Part shown: positions 56,883 through 64,000 of the stretch, piece after piece | How positions within the stretch are numbered: position 1 is the stretch's first letter | Layout: each line of letters starts with the position of its first letter | NCBI GenBank assembly: GCA_030696345.1 | Contig: JAUYSK010000023.1 | Span: 220,517 to 284,516, forward strand | DNA: 64,000 bases | Direction: 5' to 3' | From: Azonexus sp. | GTDB taxonomy: Bacteria > Pseudomonadota > Gammaproteobacteria > Burkholderiales > Rhodocyclaceae | Position numbers and translations under genes: made by a program | The notes under the pieces: model-generated | Databases searched by the model: none | What the model was told of the DNA's origin: nothing | Seen by the model: the letters and a program-made list of their open reading frames with translations, nothing else

Positions 56883-58744
56883 CGTTTATAGTCCAGCTTG
56901 AGTCGATCCTGCAATGAGCTTGCCTGACGGAAGGATTCGCGGAGGATGCGCTGTTGCAATTCATCAAGAGCATATGGATCAAGACTGTTCGCCTCCTTGC
57001 CATCCCCAAGCGAAGCGAGCTGGCGCTGCAGACGCAAGGTCTGGACATGGCGAAAAGCGGCAATGTCCCCTTGAATGGCGCTCACCGAACGCTTGATGCG
57101 CTGACCAACAAGGGCTAGCCTTTGCTCGGTATTCACTGCCTTGACACCGCTATGTAGTGCATAAATCCGGGCAATATCGACAAACAGGCGAGTTCCCCTG
57201 GTTTTTACGTCGATTTTCCCGTTGTCAGTGACAAAGCGACTCAGGCGGCCAAGCGGCGGACTAACCTGTAGCGCGTTGATCGCCAGCAAATGTAGAAAAA
57301 TTGAATTGCCTTTGACCTCAGCCATAAGATGGTCACGCATTTCCTCGGCAAACTGAACTTCACCAAAGACCGGCCTGAAGTCGAAAAAAATGGTCGAATT
57401 AAGTATCGCCGTCGGGGTTGTTGCCCGTATCCATGACGAGAAACGGGCTTTCCATTCAGCCAGCGTCAAACACAATTCGGGGTTGCTCGCCATGATGTTG
57501 CCTTTGCAGAGCTCAAACCCGCAGCGGTGAAGCGCGTCGTTCACTTCCGTTGCCAGTTGAATGAAGCGCTCCCGCAAGACCGCTACATCAGCGCCATCCG
57601 CGGGCAAGAAAACCAGCCCGTTATCCTGATCAGTGACAAAACCTTGCTCCTCGCGCCCTTCCGAACCGAAGGCCAGCCAACAGAACGGGGCCAGTGGTGC
57701 ATGTCGTGATGCCAGCAGTTCAAGCAGTCGCTTGGCGATGCGATCATTGATTGAGGATGTCAGGCGCAGAAACTGGCTGACATCCATCCCCTGGCTGAAC
57801 ACACGGACGCCAAATTCTCGTGCAGCGCTGGCCAGTTCGACCAACTCATCAACACTGCCTGCCTCGTCGATCGGTTTGAAGACATGCGCGATACCCTGTT
57901 GTTGAGCACGAAACAGATCACGCTCGGAGACGATGCCGACTATCAAGCCCTCCGAATTTTTAAGCAGCAAATGACGATATTTGTTCTGAGCCATCTCGAG
58001 CGCAGCACCAAAGACCGAGATGGTGTCGTCCACATCGCGCGGATTACTCGTCATGATTTCGGATATTGCTGCCGTGTCGGGAATACGCCGGGCAATCCCG
58101 CGCCGAACCAGATCACTGGCAGTCACGATCCCCTCGACTGCCTTCTGCGTGCCAACCAGAACCGATCCCACTCCTTTTGAGCCCATCAAGGCTGCGACTT
58201 CATGAATGGATTCGCTGGCCGGCACGCAGATGACATGCTTCGCTCCAATCGAATGTGCTGGCAGCGCCAGCGCCTGGTCCGCCAGGTGACGACTTTGCGC
58301 CAACTCGATCATCGAACGCTGCATTGTCTGTTGTTGGGCCAGCAATGCCTCTGCCAACCAACGAATAAATGGCGGCTCATCCAGCCAGCCATCAATTGCC
58401 AGTCCCTCTATCCGCCACAGATAGCAATCCTCTTCGGCGATATAGGTGGATCCACTATCGCTACCGTCGAGGATCGATTCGACCGGGAAGATGCTACCCG
58501 GAGTCAGCATGGTTTGGCCGATGGATCCACTGCTTTGGGTAACGCAGCCTTGCCGAACTATCCAGAAGGAACGTTCACGCAAAGCAATTCCCGGAGCAAA
58601 AATGCGCTTGCCCTGACGTTCAAAAACGATAGCGCTATTGGCCAACAGTGCGGCAAGACGAGTTCGCTCCATTCGACAGAATGGCGCGGCAGATACCAGC
58701 GTATCGAGTTCGCTTGCCAGAATGGGATCAATGTTTGAATTCAA
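56879..58744 (-). CDS. cNMP-binding/CBS/DUF294 nucleotidyltransferase-like protein
   Basis: A 621-aa regulatory protein. An N-terminal cyclic-nucleotide-binding fold (residues ~15-130), two CBS motifs (VLVGTQKAVEGIVTASDL; LKNSEGLIVGIVSERDLF), then a DUF294 nucleotidyltransferase domain with AFGSEGREEQGFVTDQDNGL (the GSxxR and DxD pattern) and a C-terminal DUF294_C helical domain. Members of this group resemble GlnD-type signal transducers. It overlaps the exonuclease-like gene and faces the symporter operon. Confidence 0.9.
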   Translation of the reverse strand: MNSNIDPILASELDTLVSAAPFCRMERTRLAALLANSAIVFERQGKRIFAPGIALRERSFWIVRQGCVTQSSGSIGQTMLTPGSIFPVESILDGSDSGSTYIAEEDCYLWRIEGLAIDGWLDEPPFIRWLAEALLAQQQTMQRSMIELAQSRHLADQALALPAHSIGAKHVICVPASESIHEVAALMGSKGVGSVLVGTQKAVEGIVTASDLVRRGIARRIPDTAAISEIMTSNPRDVDDTISVFGAALEMAQNKYRHLLLKNSEGLIVGIVSERDLFRAQQQGIAHVFKPIDEAGSVDELVELASAAREFGVRVFSQGMDVSQFLRLTSSINDRIAKRLLELLASRHAPLAPFCWLAFGSEGREEQGFVTDQDNGLVFLPADGADVAVLRERFIQLATEVNDALHRCGFELCKGNIMASNPELCLTLAEWKARFSSWIRATTPTAILNSTIFFDFRPVFGEVQFAEEMRDHLMAEVKGNSIFLHLLAINALQVSPPLGRLSRFVTDNGKIDVKTRGTRLFVDIARIYALHSGVKAVNTEQRLALVGQRIKRSVSAIQGDIAAFRHVQTLRLQRQLASLGDGKEANSLDPYALDELQQRILRESFRQASSLQDRLKLDYKR

Positions 58745-59171
58745 GATTCACCTGCGCAAAATTTGCTCGACCGGAGCGAGCCTAAATATTGATTCAGCGG
58801 AAATTGCTGAGTATTTCGACCACCAACTCAAGGCTAATTACCCCTCTCATACTACCCAAAAATACTATTAATGATCAAACAGCGGGATCAACAAGATCAT
58901 TCCAGACTATATCAATTTTTGATTAACAAAACTGGCTTGAATACCTTTGTCATTGCCGATTTTACATTCAATTATTTCTAAAAATCTTACTTAAAACCAA
59001 TGGCTTGTATATTTTAGGTAAACGCAAGATCAACAAATGATCAATTCTCAAAAAAGGTGGCGTTTTCCAGAAACTTTGTCAGCAAACTGTAAGTTTTGCC
59101 GTCAAAGCTACCATCGTGGCTCATATATGTACTTAAACGGGCCAACACAAAATTCTTAGGAGGAGTTAATT
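58745..59171. other. AT-rich regulatory region between DUF294 gene and symporter operon
   Basis: These 427 bp between divergent genes are clearly more AT-rich than the surroundings and hold no convincing coding sequence. The nonamer GATCAACAA occurs twice (58,886 and 59,028), in both cases within inverted GATC-containing sequence, and could be an operator. AGGAGGAGTT just before 59,172 is the ribosome binding site of the DUF4212 gene. Confidence 0.55.
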
Positions 59172-59426
59172 ATGGATGACGTCAGTAAAGGTTACTGGTC
59201 GGCCACACTCGGATTGCTAGGGAAGATCCTGGCCGTCTGGTTTGTGGTCTCGTTCGGTGCTGGCATTCTTTTCGTCGATGTGCTGAACAATATCAAACTG
59301 GGTGGCTATCCCCTGGGCTTCTGGTTCGCCCATCAAGGTTCTATCTATATCTTCATTGCCCTGATCTTTTACTACGCCAAGGCAATGGGCGACATTGACC
59401 GTCGCTTCGACGTTCACGAAGACTAA
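59172..59426 (+). CDS. DUF4212 small subunit of sodium:solute symporter
   Basis: An 84-aa protein with two membrane helices (LGLLGKILAVWFVVSFGAG and about residues 52-68). The LGGYPLGFWFAHQGS turn is characteristic of DUF4212, the small protein encoded just before VC_2705-type symporters. A strong AGGAGGAG ribosome binding site precedes it. The symporter gene follows after 11 bp. Confidence 0.93.
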   Translation: MDDVSKGYWSATLGLLGKILAVWFVVSFGAGILFVDVLNNIKLGGYPLGFWFAHQGSIYIFIALIFYYAKAMGDIDRRFDVHED

Positions 59427-59437
59427 GGGGCGACCAC

Positions 59438-61243
59438 ATGGATCTGCAAACAACGATTTACCTGTTTGTCGGTGCGAGCTTCGCGCTCTACATCGGCATT
59501 GCCATCTGGGCGCGCGCCGGTAGCACCAGCGAGTTTTACGCCGCAGGTGGTTCCGTCCCGCCGGTAATGAACGGTATGGCTACCGCTGCTGACTGGATGT
59601 CGGCGGCTTCCTTCATCTCCATGGCCGGCCTGATCGCCAACATGGGTTATGGCGGCGGCTTGTTCCTGATGGGCTGGACCGGTGGTTACGTTCTGCTGGC
59701 GATGCTGCTGGCGCCGTACCTGCGCAAGTTCGGCAAATTCACCGTGCCGCAGTTCATCGGCGACCGCTTCTACTCGAAGTCGGCCTCGACGATTGCGGTG
59801 GTCTGCCTGCTGACCGCATCACTGACCTACATCATCGGTCAGATGACCGGTGTTGGCGTCGCCTTCTCCCGCTTCCTGGGCGTTTCCAGCGACACCGGCA
59901 TCTACATCGGCATGGCGATCGTTTTCGCCTATGCCGTGTTCGGTGGCATGAAGGGCATCACCTACACGCAGGTTGCTCAATACATCGTATTGATCTTTGC
60001 CTACATCATTCCGGCCATCTTCATCTCCCTGACCCTGACTGGCAACCCGATCCCGCAACTGGGTCTGGGTTCGACGATGTCCGGTTCGGACATTTCCTTG
60101 CTGAGCAAACTGGATCAGGTAGTGGTTGATCTTGGCTTCGGACAATATACAACGACGACAGCCGGCAGTACGCTGAACATGTTTGTGTATACCCTGTCGC
60201 TGATGATCGGTACTGCCGGTCTGCCGCACGTCATCATGCGCTTCTTCACGGTGCCGACGGTTGCCGCTGCGCGTAGTTCGGCTGGTTGGGCACTGGTCTT
60301 TATCGCTCTGCTGTACACCACCGCTCCGGCTGTTGCTGCGATGGCCAAGCTGAACCTGCATGCCACGGTGAACTCCGCCGTCATGAAGGGGGGCGATCTG
60401 TACGCGGCAGACTCCAGCATCAAGGCTGACGAGCGTCCGGACTGGATGAAGCGCTGGGAAAAGACCGGCCTGCTGAAGTTCGAAGACAAGAATGGCGACG
60501 GTCGTATCCAGTATTACAACGACAAGACCAAGAATGCCGACGCCAAGGCCAAGGCCGAAGCGGCTGGCTGGAAGGGCAACGAACTGACGGTTAACGCCGA
60601 CATCATCGTGCTGGCCAATCCGGAAATCGCCCTGCTGCCGAACTGGGTTATCGCCCTGGTCGCCGCCGGTGGTCTGGCTGCTGCGCTGTCAACCGCTGCC
60701 GGTCTGCTGATGGCCATCTCTGCAGCCGTGTCACATGACCTGGTCAAGGGTGTTTTCAACCCGAACATCAGCGAAAAGAACGAACTGCTGGCTGGCAAGA
60801 TCTCGATGGCCGTGGCCGTCATTGTCGCCGGCTGGCTTGGCTTGAACCCGCCGGGCTTCGCCGCTGGAACGGTGGCGCTGGCCTTCGGTATTGCCGCTTC
60901 ATCGCTGTTCCCGGCGATCATGATGGGTATCTTCTCGAAGAAAATGAACAAGGAAGGCGCCATGGCCGGCATGCTGGCTGGTCTGGCTGTGACCCTGTTC
61001 TACGTGTTCGCTCACAAGGGCATCTTCTTCATCAAGGGTACTGACTTCCTGCCGATGATCGGTGGCGCCAACAGCTTCTTCGGCATCACTCCGGAAGCCT
61101 TTGGTGCGATCGGCGCTGCGGTCAACTTCATCGTTGCCTTTACGGTCGATAAGTTCACGAAGGAACCACCTGAGCATATCCAGGCCATGGTTGAAGCTGT
61201 CCGTATCCCGCGCGGCTCCAAGCTGGTGGATGGTGCTCACTAA
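59438..61243 (+). CDS. Sodium:solute symporter, VC_2705 subfamily (acetate-permease-like)
   Basis: A 601-aa SSS-family transporter with about 13 membrane helices: FYAAGGSVPPVMNGMATAAD, DWMSAASFISMAGL, GGMKGITYTQVAQYIVL, GTAGLPHVIMRFFTV. Relatives (ActP) move short organic acids such as acetate. Between helices at about residues 300-400 is a hydrophilic insert holding an EF-hand-like loop, DKNGDGRIQYYN. With DUF4212 it forms a two-gene operon, followed by a strong terminator. The substrate is inferred from the family only. Confidence 0.92.
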   Translation: MDLQTTIYLFVGASFALYIGIAIWARAGSTSEFYAAGGSVPPVMNGMATAADWMSAASFISMAGLIANMGYGGGLFLMGWTGGYVLLAMLLAPYLRKFGKFTVPQFIGDRFYSKSASTIAVVCLLTASLTYIIGQMTGVGVAFSRFLGVSSDTGIYIGMAIVFAYAVFGGMKGITYTQVAQYIVLIFAYIIPAIFISLTLTGNPIPQLGLGSTMSGSDISLLSKLDQVVVDLGFGQYTTTTAGSTLNMFVYTLSLMIGTAGLPHVIMRFFTVPTVAAARSSAGWALVFIALLYTTAPAVAAMAKLNLHATVNSAVMKGGDLYAADSSIKADERPDWMKRWEKTGLLKFEDKNGDGRIQYYNDKTKNADAKAKAEAAGWKGNELTVNADIIVLANPEIALLPNWVIALVAAGGLAAALSTAAGLLMAISAAVSHDLVKGVFNPNISEKNELLAGKISMAVAVIVAGWLGLNPPGFAAGTVALAFGIAASSLFPAIMMGIFSKKMNKEGAMAGMLAGLAVTLFYVFAHKGIFFIKGTDFLPMIGGANSFFGITPEAFGAIGAAVNFIVAFTVDKFTKEPPEHIQAMVEAVRIPRGSKLVDGAH

Positions 61244-61269
61244 GCGTTCTCTGTACTATTACTGTTGCT

Positions 61270-61284
61270 GACCGGTCACCGGTC
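61270..61284. repeat. Short inverted repeat after the symporter gene
   Basis: GACCGGT C ACCGGTC is a perfect 7-bp inverted repeat with a 1-bp centre, located 27 bp after the symporter stop and before its terminator. The close spacing favours a protein-binding site or cruciform over an RNA hairpin. Confidence 0.5.
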
Positions 61285-61296
61285 ACGGTAGTCTGC

Positions 61297-61329
61297 AAAA
61301 CCCCGCCGGCTGCGCTGGTGGGGTTTTTA
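61297..61329 (+). terminator. Terminator of the DUF4212-symporter operon
   Basis: AAAACCCCGCC pairs with GGTGGGGTTTT (one G-T pair) around an 11-nt loop, ending in TTTTT. Confidence 0.85.
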
Positions 61330-61377
61330 TTTGTCGATTCGTTTTTCCTGCCTTGCACAAGGCAGCAGGAGTAGTTG

Positions 61378-61752
61378 ATGGTATTTGATGTCAGCGTTGC
61401 ACTGACCTGGATTCTCTTCCTGGCCTTGTTTCCCATTGCCTTTTTTTGGTTTCGCCGAGTCTGGCGTATTGTCATGAATCGCGACTTCTCGGAAGTCGGG
61501 CTCAAGCGCGGCGAGCCGCCGGCCAACCCGGCGAAATTTGCGCCCTACGCCGCAGCAATAAATTTTATTGCCGGCATCATTATCGTTTTTGTGATCATCG
61601 GCGTTGTGAGTGGCAGCCTAGCCTACGAGACATGGAGCGCGATCGCCGGTTCAACACTGTGGATGAAATTCATCTTTGACTTCATTCTCAGCCGGCAGGC
61701 GCATCCGATTGTTATCGGACCTAAAAAGGGCGATTCGGTTGCCGGGAAGTAA
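61378..61752 (+). CDS. Small membrane protein of unknown function
   Basis: A 124-aa protein with hydrophobic segments at about residues 5-22 and 60-80 and a conserved-looking RGEPPANPAKFAPYAA stretch between them. I do not recognise the family. It lies between the symporter operon and the two-component genes on the same strand, so it may be an accessory of one of them. GGAGTAGTT precedes the ATG. Confidence 0.7.
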   Translation: MVFDVSVALTWILFLALFPIAFFWFRRVWRIVMNRDFSEVGLKRGEPPANPAKFAPYAAAINFIAGIIIVFVIIGVVSGSLAYETWSAIAGSTLWMKFIFDFILSRQAHPIVIGPKKGDSVAGK

Positions 61753-61797
61753 ACTCCCGAAATCGCCAGGAAATTCAGATCAGGAGCACAGAGATAG

Positions 61798-62490
61798 ATG
61801 CCAAGCCGCCTGTTGATTGTTGAAGACGACCGGGATCTCGCACGGAATCTGATCGACTTTCTCGAAATTCAAGGCTATGTCACCGACTACGCAGCCGATG
61901 GCCATGGCGCCCTTGGCCTGCTCGCCGGCAACGAATATGACCTCGTGGTGCTCGACATGATGCTGCCCGGCGTTGACGGCCTGACCATCTGCAGTCGGAT
62001 TCGTCAGCAAATGCGCAGCAAGGTACCGGTCGTCATGTTGACCGCCAAGGATGAGGTTGATACCAAGGTTGCCGCCTTCGATATCGGAGCCGATGATTAC
62101 GTGGTCAAGCCCGCCTCGCTACGCGAAATCGAGGCGCGCATACGTGCCCTGATCCGTCGTGCAGGTAGCAAGAGTGACAGTGACCTGCTCGTTATCGGTG
62201 ACCTGCGCATGGATGTCGGCACGATGAAAATCGAGCGTGCCGGCCAACTCATCATTCTCCCGCCGGTACCGACCCGAATACTGATGCTGTTAATGCGGCG
62301 CTCGCCAAATGTGGTTCACCGTCTGGCCATCCATCGTGAAATTTGGGGCGAGGAACCCGGGGATAATCATGCGCTGATTGTCCATATGCATACCTTGCGC
62401 AATGCAGTCGACAAGCCCTTCGGGCAGCAAATAATTCATACCGTCCGGGGTTTCGGCTATCGTATCGCATATGATCAATCAGCCCTATGA
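61798..62490 (+). CDS. OmpR-family response regulator
   Basis: A 230-aa regulator. The receiver domain has IVEDDRDL, the phosphoacceptor Asp53 in VVLDMMLPGVDG, VVMLTAKDE and YVVKPASL. The C-terminal winged helix ends IIHTVRGFGYRI. It overlaps the kinase gene by 20 nt, which marks a two-component pair. Targets are unknown; the adjacent symporter operon is a candidate. Confidence 0.93.
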   Translation: MPSRLLIVEDDRDLARNLIDFLEIQGYVTDYAADGHGALGLLAGNEYDLVVLDMMLPGVDGLTICSRIRQQMRSKVPVVMLTAKDEVDTKVAAFDIGADDYVVKPASLREIEARIRALIRRAGSKSDSDLLVIGDLRMDVGTMKIERAGQLIILPPVPTRILMLLMRRSPNVVHRLAIHREIWGEEPGDNHALIVHMHTLRNAVDKPFGQQIIHTVRGFGYRIAYDQSAL

Positions 62491-63811
62491 CAGCCTGCGC
62501 CGCAAGCTTGTCCTTCCCTTTGTACTACTAGGCTTCTCGGTCAGCGCGTTACTTAGTCTGGTCACTTTTAGCCTGGTTGCCGAACTTGAAGAAGATGCCA
62601 TTGATCGCATTCTGCATGTCGAGATGGAGAGTTTTCGCGCTCGCATAGCTCATACCCCACTCACCTTGCCGCCGCTCACGTCAGTTCTCAGCGGACATTT
62701 TTTGCCGTACGACGAATTTCCGTTGGTGACGCCGGTTCCGCCAGGGAGAGACGTAATTGACCGCTTCATGAAGGGTGATAAGGAATATTCAGTCCTGATC
62801 ACCTATATAAATGAAAAACCGTACGCGCTATTTTTTGACCGGAGCTATGTATCTACTAATTTGTGGCGCCTTGCCTTGTTTTTGCTGATCGGCACCAGCT
62901 TGATGAGCCTGTTCTCCCTTTGGGTTGGCAATTACCTGGCCGGCAATGTCGTGCGCCCAATCGGTAAGTTACTTGGCGAAATTTCCGAAAAGACAGCCAA
63001 TGCCCAACCTATTGGCCGCAAGCCGCTAAGTTTTGCGGTGGCAGATTATCCATCTGACGAGATTGGCAGGCTGGTTCAGGCGCTGGACGGTTTTGCCCTA
63101 CGTCTGCATGGCTTTTTTGAGCGTGAAAGCTGTTTTGCCAGTGATGTCAGCCACGAGCTACGCACCCCGGTTGCCGTTATCCGTGGCGCGGCAGAAGTGC
63201 TGGTCGCGCATCCTGAGCTTCCTGCGAAACTCAGAGAGCGTCTGCAGACTATCCATAGGCAGTCTGTGCGCATGGGGCAAATGCTTGAAGCGATGTTGTT
63301 GTTGGCAAGGGAAGATCGGGATTCCGGCGACCCGGCCTGCGCCATGGCTGAAGTTGTCGAAGAGGTTGTCTCCGATGCCAGCCCGGCCCTATCAGGCCGC
63401 CCGATCAAGATCATCGTCGAGGCCGCCGAGCGCCCGATCCTGCCCGTCGAGCGCTCCCTTGCCTATGTGCTCGTCAGCAACCTGGTGCGCAATGCCTGCT
63501 CCTACACTCGCGAAGGTACGATCACGGCCTATCTTGATGCACGTCGCCTGATTATCAAGGATAGCGGGATTGGCATTGCCGAGGAGCGCTTTCCATCGCT
63601 ATTCCTGCGCCATGCCAAAGGCGAGGAGAGTTCAGGACACGGTCTCGGACTGTCAATAGTTGCCCGCATTGCTCAGCAACTGAATTGGAAAATAGACATC
63701 CAGAGCCAAAGCGGCGCAGGCACCAAGGTGACGATTAGTTTTCCCGATGCTTGCTTGGGCAGCTCAAGGACACCACCGGCAGTACATTCAAAACCGAAGG
63801 GGCTTGAATAA
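62471..63811 (+). CDS. Sensor histidine kinase (OmpR-system partner)
   Basis: A 446-aa kinase. Two membrane helices (about residues 13-36 and 131-155) enclose a small periplasmic domain, followed by a HAMP-like linker, the H box with His228 in SDVSHELRTPVAVI, an N box (SNLVRNACSYT), and HGLGLSIVARIAQQL. It is complete and pairs with the overlapping regulator. The sensed signal is unknown. Confidence 0.92.
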   Translation: MINQPYDSLRRKLVLPFVLLGFSVSALLSLVTFSLVAELEEDAIDRILHVEMESFRARIAHTPLTLPPLTSVLSGHFLPYDEFPLVTPVPPGRDVIDRFMKGDKEYSVLITYINEKPYALFFDRSYVSTNLWRLALFLLIGTSLMSLFSLWVGNYLAGNVVRPIGKLLGEISEKTANAQPIGRKPLSFAVADYPSDEIGRLVQALDGFALRLHGFFERESCFASDVSHELRTPVAVIRGAAEVLVAHPELPAKLRERLQTIHRQSVRMGQMLEAMLLLAREDRDSGDPACAMAEVVEEVVSDASPALSGRPIKIIVEAAERPILPVERSLAYVLVSNLVRNACSYTREGTITAYLDARRLIIKDSGIGIAEERFPSLFLRHAKGEESSGHGLGLSIVARIAQQLNWKIDIQSQSGAGTKVTISFPDACLGSSRTPPAVHSKPKGLE

Positions 63812-63862
63812 TCGAAGAATAGGAATACTTCCTAATCGACGGCAATCCGCGTGTGGTAAAAC

Positions 63863-63909
63863 AAAAAAGCCTGTTTTCATAACCGATTGATTCGATTTTG
63901 AAAACAGGC
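63863..63909 (-). terminator. Terminator of tRNA-Asp
   Basis: Stem GCCTGTTTTCA/TGAAAACAGGC (11 bp, perfect) with a 19-nt loop. On the - strand it is followed by TTTTTT. It lies 13 bp after tRNA-Asp. Confidence 0.8.
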
Positions 63910-63921
63910 ATCTTGAATGGT

Positions 63922-63998
63922 TGGCGGAGTGGACGGGACTCGAACCCGCGACCCCCGGCGTGACAGGCCGGTATTCTAACCAACTGAACTACCACTCC
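63922..63998 (-). tRNA. tRNA-Asp (GTC)
   Basis: A 77-nt cloverleaf with acceptor GGAGTGG/CCACTCC, discriminator G, encoded CCA, and anticodon loop CTGTCAC (GTC). It is very close to E. coli tRNA-Asp. It begins 2 nt from the window edge, so its promoter is outside. Confidence 0.96.
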
Positions 63999-64000
63999 GC

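Noticed and set aside
63735..63995. Open frame on the - strand beginning inside tRNA-Asp
   Set aside because: Its first 25 codons are the tRNA, and the remainder runs antisense to the kinase 3' end.

Overview
The window is a stretch of bacterial chromosome from a betaproteobacterium, most likely of the order Rhodocyclales (Dechloromonas/Azonexus-like; the order is inference from gene order and protein character, not from a search). It is almost entirely housekeeping DNA with short intergenic gaps and many 1-4 nt gene overlaps. I see no insertion sequence, prophage or CRISPR array.

Left part (1-26,560), mostly + strand: sppA; the fatty-acid block yceD-rpmF-plsX-fabH-fabD-fabG-acpP-fabF; nadB (convergent); rpoE-rseC-mucD with no rseA or rseB between rpoE and rseC; a thioredoxin-fold gene; lepA-lepB-DUF4845-rnc-era-recO-pdxJ-acpS-nagZ; the EF-P rhamnosylation pair earP-efp; a family 5 uracil-DNA glycosylase; uvrC-pgsA; and a tRNA cluster (Gly, Cys, Gly, Leu) followed by a DUF1178 gene.

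At 26,582-26,609 there is a 28-bp sequence with the architecture of a XerCD recombination site (dif). Genes run mainly on the + strand to its left and mainly on the - strand to its right until about 46.9 kb. Seven copies of the E. coli FtsK-orienting motif (GGGNAGGG or its complement) that I found by eye all point towards it. I therefore read this as the replication terminus.

Just right of dif lie a probable gene fragment, a TonB/TolA-like protein with 105-bp coding repeats, and a compact four-gene operon that starts with a J-domain protein followed by three proteins I cannot identify. This is the least explained part of the window.

The rest of the right part (31.6-50 kb) is ordinary: a B12-binding radical SAM enzyme, dinB, a hemerythrin, mltG-tmk-holB-pilZ-tatD-ankyrin, ygfZ, NRDE protein, L,D-transpeptidase, tadA, guaA, guaB, rnfH-ratA divergent from smpB, and several transport and oxidoreductase genes. 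From 50 kb on the content is signalling and transport: a MASE1 histidine kinase with a FixJ-type regulator, an antiporter-like operon with a universal stress protein, a stand-alone RodA-like protein, an exonuclease-like protein with a DUF294/CBS protein, a DUF4212 plus sodium:solute symporter pair, an OmpR-type two-component system, and tRNA-Asp at the right edge.
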